From the NCBI RefSeq assembly GCF_000025325.1, contig NC_013743.1, positions 930,001 through 994,000 of the forward strand: a DNA stretch of 64,000 nt. The letters are read 5' to 3'. This DNA is from Haloterrigena turkmenica DSM 5511 (GTDB lineage: Archaea; Halobacteriota; Halobacteria; Halobacteriales; Natrialbaceae). Positions 48,527-57,005 of the stretch are shown here, piece by piece. Position 1 is the first letter of the stretch. Each line of letters begins with the position of its first letter. A model generated the notes under the pieces. That model did no database searches. It was not told the DNA's origin and worked only from the letters and a program-made list of their open reading frames with translations. Made by a program: the position numbers and the translations under genes.

Positions 48527-49801
48527 TCACTCCCAGTCGCCGGTTAGCATCGCCCGAAACCCCGCTCGAGCGGCGAGCGCTTCGACGCGTGCGGCCCGTT
48601 GCTCGACGTCGCCGCCGGTCTCGAGGTAGAGCCCGTTCGGGAGCTGCTTGGGAGCGGTCATCGGGGTTCCATCGGGATGCGTCGGTGACTCGTGGAGGAC
48701 GGCCCGCGTATCGTCGTCGGGGCTCCAGGGAACCGAGAGCCCGGAGAGGCCGCGTTCGAAGAGATACTCCGCGGCGGCGACCAGCGCCCGATCGGACCTG
48801 GAGTGGCCGATCGCGCCGATCGAGCCTCGCTCGTTGAAGAATCGAACGACGTACTCGCTCTCGCCGGCATCGTCGTCGCTGCGTTCGGGCCTCGAGTCGC
48901 TCGCGCGGACGGTATCCCCGTCTGTCGGATTCTGTTGTCGCTTCCTCTCGTCGGCGGCGTCTGCGTTGGCGTCGGTCTCGTGCTCGTCGATCGCGTTCGT
49001 CTCGTCCGTCGGTGCGGAGTCCGTGCCGCTGGTCGAGGGGCGTTCCGATCGGCTCTCAGCCGTCGACGTCGACTCGCGGGTCGCATCATCCTCGTCGCTC
49101 GTGGAACTGGATTCGGAGAACTCGAACGACACGTCCGCGTCGGCGGTCTCGAGCTCGCCAGCCACGGGTCGCTGTCCGTCGTCGCTGAAGGCGGCGACGA
49201 GTCGCTCGACGAACCGGTCGGCCGCGGAGTCGAACTCCGCGCGGTAGGCGTCGCCCCGGTCGGTTACGGCCGTTAGCTCGTCGACGATCGACGCGACGAG
49301 GTCGTCGCGTGCGACGGCGAGCTGGCGGGCGACGAACGGCCGGGCGTGGCGCTCGAGTCGCTGACCGACGGTCTCGCGCGTGTAGTGGGCGAGCGCCGAC
49401 TCGTGGTCGGGTAGCGCGGAGAGCCGACAGGCCAGCCGATCGGCGTCGGTCGTCCCGGCCAGCAGGAGGTAGTCGCGACCGTCCGTGTAGATCGCGCGGT
49501 CGATTCCCGTCCACGCCATCGTCTCGAGGAGGGACACGGCGCGGTCTCGGTCCAGGGACTCTCCGTAGGGTTCGACGGCGACTAACAGCGCAGGGACCCC
49601 GCCGACGGCAGTGACGTACTCGAGTCGGGTGCCGTCGACGGTCGTCTCGTGCAGACAGGAGTCGGCGCGGACGTCCCAGCCCAGCGTTTCGAGGAGGGGG
49701 TCGACGAGCCAGGCGCGCGTTTCCCGGCGCGTCGCGGGCGGCGCGGACTCGACGAGCGCTCGAGAGCGACCGACGAACGCGTCGAGATCGAATGCACTCA
49801 T
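48527..49801 (-). CDS. Conserved protein with nuclease-like N-terminus and disordered middle
   Basis: A 424-residue protein. Residues 1-200 resemble the N-terminal domain of type I restriction HsdR-like proteins (ETRAWLVDPLLETLGWDV, LEYVTAVGGVPALLVAVEP), a PD-(D/E)xK-like fold, but I cannot see a full catalytic triad. Residues about 215-315 are Ser/Asp/Glu-rich and disordered. The C-terminal 110 residues have a compact domain (YVVRFFNERGSIGAIGHS). It lies between the pilus-like operon and cheR but may be unrelated to either. Confidence 0.6.
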   Translation of the reverse strand: MSAFDLDAFVGRSRALVESAPPATRRETRAWLVDPLLETLGWDVRADSCLHETTVDGTRLEYVTAVGGVPALLVAVEPYGESLDRDRAVSLLETMAWTGIDRAIYTDGRDYLLLAGTTDADRLACRLSALPDHESALAHYTRETVGQRLERHARPFVARQLAVARDDLVASIVDELTAVTDRGDAYRAEFDSAADRFVERLVAAFSDDGQRPVAGELETADADVSFEFSESSSTSDEDDATRESTSTAESRSERPSTSGTDSAPTDETNAIDEHETDANADAADERKRQQNPTDGDTVRASDSRPERSDDDAGESEYVVRFFNERGSIGAIGHSRSDRALVAAAEYLFERGLSGLSVPWSPDDDTRAVLHESPTHPDGTPMTAPKQLPNGLYLETGGDVEQRAARVEALAARAGFRAMLTGDWE

Positions 49802-49891
49802 CTCGACTCCGCCTTCGCGGCCCCGATACGTAAGCGTCGCCGTATGTCACAGAAGGCGGACCGCGATTCGTACGCAGCTATCGACTCTGGT

Positions 49892-50737
49892 CTACTTCGA
49901 CGTCGGCTTCTCGCCGGTCAGCGAGGTCGTTTCCAGCGTGTCTCGGTGGTAGATGCGAAGCCGAGCGTCACGGACGGTGAACGCGGATTTGAGGTTCGGA
50001 GGGATCGTCTCGGCCTTCCCGATAACGAGATACCCCTGTTGTCGAAGCGACTGGGCGATCGTCGCCAGCATCGACTGCTTGTACTCGTTGTCGATGTAGA
50101 TAAACAGGTTCCGGCAGATGACCAGATCGAATCCGGTCTTGGGACTGTCGTTGATCAGATCGTGACGCTCGAACGTGACGTTTCGTTTGACAGCGGGAGC
50201 GATCCGGAAGATCCGGTCGTCGCGCTCGACGTACGCGTCGTAGTCGTCGAGATAGCCCAGCTGATCGGCGAAATCGACGGTTCGTGATTCCTCGTAGACG
50301 CCCGACCGGGCCGTCTCGAGCGCGGGTTCGCTGATGTCGGTGCCGAGGATCGAGACCGACGACTCATCTATTTCGGGGTCGTCGTGGGCGAGCATCGACA
50401 CGGAGTAGGGTTCTCGCCCGTCGGCGCAAGCGGCGCTCCAGACGCGGACGGTCTCGTTCGTTGCGGTCAGGCGCTGTAGGACCTCTCGGATTCCGTCCCA
50501 GACGTCGGGATTGCGGAAGAACCCGGTGACGTTGATGCTCATCGCCTCGAGCAGCGCCGTCTGCTCCTCGGGATCGTTCCGGAGCGTCTCGAGGTACGTC
50601 GCGTACGTCTCGGACTGGGTCCGGCGCATTCGCGAGGAGACGCGCCGATCGAGGTAGCTGTCGTTGTAGTGGCTCGTCGCGAAGGCGAGTTCGTCCTCGA
50701 CGAACTCGAGGAGTTCGTCGAACGCGGCGTCGCTCAT
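49892..50737 (-). CDS. cheR: Chemotaxis methyltransferase CheR
   Basis: A 281-residue SAM-dependent enzyme that methylates receptor glutamates. The N-terminal helical domain includes RRVSSRMRRTQSETYATYL, then the catalytic domain with EAMSINVTGFFRNPDVWD, VWSAACADGREPYSVSMLA and CRNLFIYI. It overlaps cheD by four bases and ends the chemotaxis operon. Confidence 0.94.
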   Translation of the reverse strand: MSDAAFDELLEFVEDELAFATSHYNDSYLDRRVSSRMRRTQSETYATYLETLRNDPEEQTALLEAMSINVTGFFRNPDVWDGIREVLQRLTATNETVRVWSAACADGREPYSVSMLAHDDPEIDESSVSILGTDISEPALETARSGVYEESRTVDFADQLGYLDDYDAYVERDDRIFRIAPAVKRNVTFERHDLINDSPKTGFDLVICRNLFIYIDNEYKQSMLATIAQSLRQQGYLVIGKAETIPPNLKSAFTVRDARLRIYHRDTLETTSLTGEKPTSK

Positions 50738-51255
50738 AGCTCCACCCGTCCGTTCTCGGCGCTTTCGTCGGCCGTTTTGACGACGAGCGTCCCCGTTCCG
50801 GGCGTGAATTCGACGGTCCGGCCGTACTCGCCGCCGATGTCCTCGGCGAGCAGCGGCACGCCGAGTTTCTCGAGTTCCTCCTTGGCGGCGGCGATGTTGC
50901 GCTGGCCGACGCCGTCACCGAAGCTCTCGAACTCGAACATGTCGCTGCCGCCGGCGATCTTGGCCTTAACGGTGGTGTAGCTTGCACCTTGCTCGACCAT
51001 CCGTCGCAACAGCGCCCGGATCGCGGTGTCGGCGTACTTGCCGGGTTTCCGGTCGCTGTTGTCGGCGGCGTCGCCGTCGGGGAGCATGATGTGGGCCAGC
51101 CCGCCGATGTCGCTGCCGGGATCGTAGAGGGCGATCGCGAGACACGAGCCCAGCCCGTAGGATTTGAGCGTATCGTCGCCGTCGCTGACGACCAGTTCGG
51201 AGATCCCGACCTGGACCGGCGTCGGCGCGCCCGGTTCTGTTCCGTACGTCTTCAT
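50734..51255 (-). CDS. cheD: Chemoreceptor glutamine deamidase CheD
   Basis: A 173-residue deamidase with the catalytic Cys38 in YGLGSCLAIALYD and His55 in GGLAHIMLP. KAKIAGGSDMF and GQRNIAAAKEEL are family motifs. In archaea and Bacillus it also binds CheC. The start overlaps the cheC2 stop. Confidence 0.94.
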   Translation of the reverse strand: MKTYGTEPGAPTPVQVGISELVVSDGDDTLKSYGLGSCLAIALYDPGSDIGGLAHIMLPDGDAADNSDRKPGKYADTAIRALLRRMVEQGASYTTVKAKIAGGSDMFEFESFGDGVGQRNIAAAKEELEKLGVPLLAEDIGGEYGRTVEFTPGTGTLVVKTADESAENGRVEL

Positions 51256-52508
51256 GAGTTGTTGACTTCCTGGAATTCGGCCGTCGTCGGCGTCTCTTCG
51301 ATCCGATCGACGTCTAAGTTGTTCAGTGCACGTTCGAGGTCGGCTTCGTCCGGGATCGCGTACACTTCACAGTCGAACTCCCGACCGTCGGCGACGACGA
51401 CCGTGTCGAAGACGAACGCGAACTCCTGGTTCTCTCCGAGCTGGATGATCACGGGGTCGACGGCGGCGGCGCCCATGTCGTGGATGAACTCCGGCGTCGA
51501 GTGGTCGATCGTCGTGTCGAGGACGTTCGCCCAGCCGTCTAAAAAGCCGCTGGCCATGATGTTGCCCAGCTCCTTGATCGCGCTGGTGCCCATCTCGCCG
51601 AAGCCGTCCTCGTCGACCTCCATCGGGACCATCGCGTCGACGATCTCGTGGGCCGACTCCTCGTCGAACAGGAAGAGCAGATAGCCGCTGGGCATGCCGT
51701 CGAACTCGAAGGCGACGCCCACGAGTTTCTGGTCGGCCACCTGCTCGGGAATCGCCTCGAGCGAGACGAAGTTCAGCCGGCGGATCTCGACGCTGGTGTC
51801 GATGCCGGTCAGCGTCGTCGCCGTTTTGGCGACCTCCTCGGCGCCGCGCTCGGCCATGCGGTCGAAGCCGTCGAGTTTGTCGTACTCGATGCCGCCGCTG
51901 GTCCGCAGTCGGTCGAGCAGCGCGGACATCGACTCCCGTTTCGGGAAGAGGTAGTGGCTGAAGCCGACTTCGGTGCCGACGGTCTCGATCCGGCTCTGGA
52001 AGAGCAAGGCGAGGTCGTCGTCGTCGGGCGCCTCGTTGATCTCCCCGAAGAAGGGTTCCGCCGTCGCCCCCTGGACGAACTCGGGGGTCGAGACGTCGAT
52101 AACCGTCTCGAGGACGTCGGCCCAGCCGTCGATGAACCCGCTGTTCATGATGTGGCCCACCTCGGTCGCGGCGCTGCGCGTCATTTCGTCGAATTCGCCG
52201 CCTTCGACGTCGATTTCGGCGTCGTCGGATTCGGCGAGCAGCGTCTCGACGATCCGGAACGCGTTCTCGCGTTCGAAAACGATCATCGAGTAGCCCTCGA
52301 TGGCGCCGGTGAGCTTGACTCGCACGCCGACTTTCTCCGTCGAATCCTCGAAATCCCGCTGGATCTCGCGGCCGCGCATGAAGTTGAGTTTCGTGACGCC
52401 GACCTGCGTTTCGACCCCGGTCATGTGGGTCAGCCGGCCTGCGGCGAGTCCGGCGCCCTCTCGGGCCATTCGGTAGAAGGTTCCGAGTGCGTTGACGTCG
52501 AGTTTCAT
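51252..52508 (-). CDS. cheC: Tandem CheC protein (two fused CheC domains)
   Basis: A 418-residue phosphatase-family protein built of two CheC units. The second has the CheY-phosphatase site, Glu313 and Asn316 (SAIKELGNIMASG), followed by STPEF. The first has Glu116 but His119 where Asn is expected (SAATEVGHIMNSG), so one active site may be lost or altered. Both halves end a shared motif GWADVLETVID / GWANVLDTTID. It overlaps its neighbours by four bases on each side. Confidence 0.9.
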   Translation of the reverse strand: MKLDVNALGTFYRMAREGAGLAAGRLTHMTGVETQVGVTKLNFMRGREIQRDFEDSTEKVGVRVKLTGAIEGYSMIVFERENAFRIVETLLAESDDAEIDVEGGEFDEMTRSAATEVGHIMNSGFIDGWADVLETVIDVSTPEFVQGATAEPFFGEINEAPDDDDLALLFQSRIETVGTEVGFSHYLFPKRESMSALLDRLRTSGGIEYDKLDGFDRMAERGAEEVAKTATTLTGIDTSVEIRRLNFVSLEAIPEQVADQKLVGVAFEFDGMPSGYLLFLFDEESAHEIVDAMVPMEVDEDGFGEMGTSAIKELGNIMASGFLDGWANVLDTTIDHSTPEFIHDMGAAAVDPVIIQLGENQEFAFVFDTVVVADGREFDCEVYAIPDEADLERALNNLDVDRIEETPTTAEFQEVNNS

Positions 52509-53110
52509 GCGTGCTGGACTTCGATGCCGTTGACCATTTCGACGAATTCCTCTAAGTCGGGGAAGGCGTAGATTTCAGCTTCGATCTGATAGCTCGGAAC
52601 GGTCAGGTCCGAGTCGAAGAACAGTGCGAGATCGTCGCCGCCGAGACCGGCGGTCCGGGTGACGATATCTCCCGTCGGCGCGTAGACGAGCTGCGGTGCG
52701 GCGATGTCGATCGCACGCCCGAGCACGTCGGCCCAGCCGTCGATAAAGCCGCTGGCCATCATGTTGCCCATCTCCTCGACGGCGCTTCTGGCCATCTTGC
52801 CCGAGACGTCGGACATGTCGTCGACGACGTCCCGGAGCATGATTGCCGTGATCTTCTTGGCGCTGGCCTCGGGGAAGAGGATGAGGATGTGGCCGTGTGG
52901 CGGATCGAGCAGCCGGACACGAACGCCGACTCGCTTGCCCGAGTCCAGCTGGGACTCGATGTCGTCGACGTCGATGAAGTTCGTCTTCGTCACCTCCATC
53001 TGCGCGTCCTCACCGGTGAGCTTGCTCATGTTGTCGGCGACGCCGTTCGTGCCGACCTTCGCCATTTCGTTGATGAAACTCAGCTTTCGAATATCGACCA
53101 TTAGCGTCAT
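52505..53110 (-). CDS. cheC: CheC phosphatase-family protein
   Basis: A 201-residue single-unit CheC with SAVEEMGNMMASGFIDGW, keeping the Glu-x2-Asn site once (the second half of canonical CheC has no further copy visible). It could dephosphorylate CheY-P or act as CheD partner. The start may be Met1 or Met4. It lies 34 bases after cheA and overlaps the tandem cheC. Confidence 0.9.
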   Translation of the reverse strand: MTLMVDIRKLSFINEMAKVGTNGVADNMSKLTGEDAQMEVTKTNFIDVDDIESQLDSGKRVGVRVRLLDPPHGHILILFPEASAKKITAIMLRDVVDDMSDVSGKMARSAVEEMGNMMASGFIDGWADVLGRAIDIAAPQLVYAPTGDIVTRTAGLGGDDLALFFDSDLTVPSYQIEAEIYAFPDLEEFVEMVNGIEVQHA

Positions 53111-53144
53111 CGGTACCTCCGTGGATATGGGTAGTCGTTCGTTG

Positions 53145-56100
53145 TCATAGTGTTGTTACGTCTAGGATGTTGACCACTTCCCCCCGTCCTCGAACCGTCG
53201 CTCCGCTGAGTCCAGGAATATCGCTCATGAACCCCTCGAAGGGCTTGACGACGACTTCCTGTTGACCGTACACGTGGTCACAGTGAATGGCGACCGACCG
53301 GACGTCGTCGCGGATCCGCACGACCATTCCGTCTCCGTTGGCGCCGGCTCGCGGCGTCTCGAGGACGTCGTCGAGTTCGATGACGGAGTAGGTGTCGTCG
53401 CCGTCGGTGAGGACCCGCTGTCCGTCGACGGTCTCGAGAGTGGCGGCCGGTTCGATGTCCTGGACGGCCTTCGTCGGCACTCCGAACTCCTCGCCGCCGC
53501 TCTCGATGAACAGGATGTCGTCGATGGCGACCGACACCGGGAGCGTCATCGTCACGGTCGTCCCCTCGCCGGCCTCGCTGTCGATCGAGACAGTTCCGTC
53601 GAGGTCCTCGATCGTCCGCTTGACGACGTCCATGCCGACGCCGCGGCCGCTGACGTCGGTCACCTCGTCGGCCGTCGAGAGACCGGGGTGGAAGATGAGG
53701 TCGTACGCCTCGTCGTCGGACAGTTCGGCAACCTCGTCCGCGGTGTGGACGCCGGCCTCGACGGCTTCGTCGCGAAGTCGGTCCGGATCGAGGCCGTTCC
53801 CGTCGTCCTCGACGGTGATCTGCACTCGGTCGCGAGAGCGGTCGGCGTGGACCTCGACGGACCCCTCTCGGGGTTTGTCGGCCGCCTCCCGTTCCTCCGG
53901 TGGTTCGATCCCGTGGTCGACGGCGTTGCGAACCAGGTGGATCAGCGGGTCGCCGATCCGATCGAGGATACTGCGGTCGAGTTCGACGTCCTCGCCGGTG
54001 ATTTCGAAGGTGACCTCCTTGTCCTGATCGCGTGCAATGTCGCGGACGACCCGCGGCAGTCGGTTCGCGACCGTCTGCAAGGGGACCAGCCGGATGTCCA
54101 TCACCGTCTCCTGGAGGTCCGTCGTCAGGTCCTCCAGGTCGTCGAGTTCCGCCTCGAGCGCATCGGTCGCCTCGCTTTCGGTCGCGGTGTGGCGGAGCCG
54201 AACGCGGCTCGTGACCAGCCCCTCGACGAGCGTCAGCAGCGAGTCGATCTGTTCGATGTCGACCCTGACCGACTGGATCTCGTCGGTTTGCTGGTCGGCG
54301 TCCGGTCGGTCCGTCGACTCCGGAACCGTCAGATCGGGGTTCTCGAGGGTCGGTTCCTCGATCCGACGGACGACCTCCTCGGCCGATTCGTCGCTCGCGT
54401 CGGCCCCGGCGGCGTCGTCGAACGACGGCGTTTCCGCGCTCGCGTCGGTCGACGTCTCGCCGCCCTCGTCACCGAACGTCTCGTCGAAGTCGTCGACCGA
54501 CTCCGCGTCGGCGTCGGCGGTCACGTCGTCGAATCCGTCGTCCGACGACTCGAACTCGGTATCGAACGAGTCGTCCGCGAACGAATCGTCGTCCGCGAAC
54601 GCGTCGGCGTCTCCGAAGGAGTCGTCCGTCGTATCAGTGGCGAACGGATCCTCGTCCGCGAACGAGTCGTCCGCGAACGAGTCGTCCGCGAACGAGTCGT
54701 CCGCGAACGGATCGTCCTCGCCGGCGGCGAACGGGTCGTCGCTCGAGTCGTCGGCCGACGCCGGCGAATCGAACTCGTCCTCGAAACTCGTCTCGAGGCC
54801 GTCGTCGAACTCGCTCTCGGCGTCGTCCGCGGTCTGTCCGTCGGAACCGGAGCCGACCGCGGTGGCGTCGTCGTCGAGCGTCTCGTCTCCGTCGTCGGTC
54901 GGATCTTTGAGTTCGGTGCCTGCTTCGATGGACTCGCCGTCCCTGCTGTCGGCTTCGGCGGCTGTATCGGTCGTCTCGAGGTCGGTCGAGTCGGTCTCTG
55001 ACTCGACCTCGAGCGCGTCGCTGTCGTCTCCCGGTTCCGACGCTGCTTCGATCGCGTCGTCCGACTCCAGCAGCGTCGACGGGTCGTCGACCGCGGGTTC
55101 GTCCTCGTCTTGCAGGGCCGCGTCTTCCTCCGTACCGACGGGATCGCTTTCCGCGACCGTCGATGACTCGAGATCGTCGTCGACCACGTCGGTCTGAGTC
55201 TCCGTATCGACCGCGGGCGACTCCGGTTCGACGGCTGACGCTGTTTCCGTGGCCGGCTCCGTTTCTGCGGCCGCTTCGACGTCGGCGTCGCCCGTCACCG
55301 GCTCGTCGACGTCTGCGTCGTCCTCGAGCACGGGTTCGGTCTCCACGTCGGCGGCCGATTCCGGCTCGCTCGTCGCTTCCGCAACGATCTCGTCGGCGGA
55401 CGCCGAATCGGGTTCGGACGGCTCGACTGCCGTGCGTTCCTCGTCGTCCGTCGGCTCGTCAGCAGCGTCGTCGTCCGCGAACAGATCGTCGAAGTCATCG
55501 TCCGTCGCCGCGTCGGCCGACGCTTCCTCGTCGCCCGCGAACAGATCGTCGAGGTCGTCATCTGTCACCGCGTCGGCGGGGTCGTCGCCGCCAGCCAGCA
55601 GGTCGTCGACCTCCTCGTCGGTCACCGCATCGGCGGGCGCTTCCTCGTCGTCGGCCAGCAACTCGTCGAGTTCGTCGTCCGTTACCGCGTCGGTCGCCGG
55701 TTCGTCCTCGTCGACGGCGTCGACCAGGATGTCGTCGACGGCGTCGTCGGTCGGTTCCGGCCCCGCGAGGAACGTGTCGTCGTCGGCCGCGTCCTCGCCG
55801 AGGAGTTCGTCCATATCGACCTCGTCGTCGTTGTCGAACTCGTCGAACTCGAGTTCCTCGAGTTCGTCCTGCAGTTCGTCGAAGCCGACCATCTCGACCT
55901 CGTCTTTGAGCTCATTGAAGACGGCGTTGGCGTCGTCGACGTCGTCCGCTTCGGCGTCGGCCGATGCGTCGCCGGTCGCCTGCTCGGTCACGTCGGCGTC
56001 GGACGCCGCGTCATCGGCGTCGCCGTCGATCGGATCGGTTGCCGGCTCGCCGAGTTCGCCGTCGACCTCGAGGTCGTCGTCGTCGAGGAGATCGTCGAAC

Positions 56101-57005
56101 GAGCCGGCCTCGCCCATCTCCTCGAAGGCCTCGAGTTCGTCGTCGTCGACGTCCTCGACCATCTCGTCTAAGTTGTCGAACTCGTTGAACTCGTCGAGCA
56201 GGTCGTCGACCTCGAGATCGGCGGCGTCTTCCGTGGAGATCTCGTCGCCCGGTTCGGTCGCCGCCTCCGAGTCGTCAGACCGGGCGTCGAACCGGTCGCT
56301 GATGTCGACGAGCTCGAAGTCGGCGACCTCCTCGACCGGTTCGAGACCGGACGTGATCGCGGATTTCCCGACCGCGCTGCCGAAGACGGCGTCGAACGTG
56401 CCGCGGTACTCGCCGGCCTCGATCTCGTCTCGTGGCGGCTGAGTACCGATCAGATCGAACGCGTCGATCAGCGCGTCGACGACGAGTTTGCCGCTGTTGA
56501 CGCCGTCCCGATCGGCGATTACGAGCCGAACCAGGTAGGCGCGGTGTTCGTCGTCGGCCGGCGGATCGAACCGTTTCGTGACGGCGTCGATCTCGTCGGT
56601 CGACGGCGTCGTGATCGCGGCGGGACCGCCGCCGTCCTCGAGTTGCTCTCGAAGGGCCGCGATCGTCGCCGACGGATCGGTCTCGATCTCGCCGTCGGCC
56701 GCGACCTCGTCGATCATCGTCTCGAGTTCGTCGACCGCGTCGAAGACGACGTCCATCAGTTCGGGCGTCACCTCGAGACCGCCCTGTCGGACGGCGTCGA
56801 GCAGATCCTCGATCGCGTGGGCGAGATCGCTCGCCGGCTCGAGTCCCATCGCGCCACAGTTGCCCTTGAGCGTGTGTGCGACCCGGAAGATGTTCTCCAT
56901 CGCCTCGTCGTCGGTCGGATCGCGCTCTAACGTGAGCAACGCGTTGTTCAGTTCCGTAATTCGTTCTTCGCTCTCCTGAACGAAGTCGGTTAGATAGTCA
57001 GTCAT
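53145..57005 (-). CDS. cheA: Chemotaxis histidine kinase CheA with very long acidic linker
   Basis: A 1286-residue CheA, about twice the usual length. Hpt P1 with His44 (RVAHTLKGNCG) occupies 1-105; 150-235 is a P2-like domain; 250-900 is an acidic low-complexity linker. P3 starts near 905; the P4 ATPase has LVRNAVDHG (1024-1032), EDDGNGLD and GRGVGMD; P5 (CheW-like) fills 1155-1286. The linker holds VDDLL, LDELL, LDDLF and FDDLF motifs at 266, 303, 398, 446, 466, 485 and 505, then a SFADD repeat at about 757-815. Start at MTDYLTD overlaps the cheB stop; the longer frame is not used. Confidence 0.95.
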   Translation of the reverse strand: MTDYLTDFVQESEERITELNNALLTLERDPTDDEAMENIFRVAHTLKGNCGAMGLEPASDLAHAIEDLLDAVRQGGLEVTPELMDVVFDAVDELETMIDEVAADGEIETDPSATIAALREQLEDGGGPAAITTPSTDEIDAVTKRFDPPADDEHRAYLVRLVIADRDGVNSGKLVVDALIDAFDLIGTQPPRDEIEAGEYRGTFDAVFGSAVGKSAITSGLEPVEEVADFELVDISDRFDARSDDSEAATEPGDEISTEDAADLEVDDLLDEFNEFDNLDEMVEDVDDDELEAFEEMGEAGSFDDLLDDDDLEVDGELGEPATDPIDGDADDAASDADVTEQATGDASADAEADDVDDANAVFNELKDEVEMVGFDELQDELEELEFDEFDNDDEVDMDELLGEDAADDDTFLAGPEPTDDAVDDILVDAVDEDEPATDAVTDDELDELLADDEEAPADAVTDEEVDDLLAGGDDPADAVTDDDLDDLFAGDEEASADAATDDDFDDLFADDDAADEPTDDEERTAVEPSEPDSASADEIVAEATSEPESAADVETEPVLEDDADVDEPVTGDADVEAAAETEPATETASAVEPESPAVDTETQTDVVDDDLESSTVAESDPVGTEEDAALQDEDEPAVDDPSTLLESDDAIEAASEPGDDSDALEVESETDSTDLETTDTAAEADSRDGESIEAGTELKDPTDDGDETLDDDATAVGSGSDGQTADDAESEFDDGLETSFEDEFDSPASADDSSDDPFAAGEDDPFADDSFADDSFADDSFADEDPFATDTTDDSFGDADAFADDDSFADDSFDTEFESSDDGFDDVTADADAESVDDFDETFGDEGGETSTDASAETPSFDDAAGADASDESAEEVVRRIEEPTLENPDLTVPESTDRPDADQQTDEIQSVRVDIEQIDSLLTLVEGLVTSRVRLRHTATESEATDALEAELDDLEDLTTDLQETVMDIRLVPLQTVANRLPRVVRDIARDQDKEVTFEITGEDVELDRSILDRIGDPLIHLVRNAVDHGIEPPEEREAADKPREGSVEVHADRSRDRVQITVEDDGNGLDPDRLRDEAVEAGVHTADEVAELSDDEAYDLIFHPGLSTADEVTDVSGRGVGMDVVKRTIEDLDGTVSIDSEAGEGTTVTMTLPVSVAIDDILFIESGGEEFGVPTKAVQDIEPAATLETVDGQRVLTDGDDTYSVIELDDVLETPRAGANGDGMVVRIRDDVRSVAIHCDHVYGQQEVVVKPFEGFMSDIPGLSGATVRGRGEVVNILDVTTL
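54646..54717. repeat. 15-bp tandem repeats in the cheA linker
   Basis: The unit aacgagtcgtccgcg and near copies recur about four times in a row and encode the repeated D-S-F-A-D of the CheA linker. Confidence 0.75.

Noticed and set aside
54646-54717. Possible CRISPR array
   Set aside because: Units are only 15 bases with no spacers, remain in frame and encode CheA.
53262-55001. 579-residue plus-strand frame over cheA
   Set aside because: Shadow frame made of Arg/Val repeats that mirror the acidic CheA linker.
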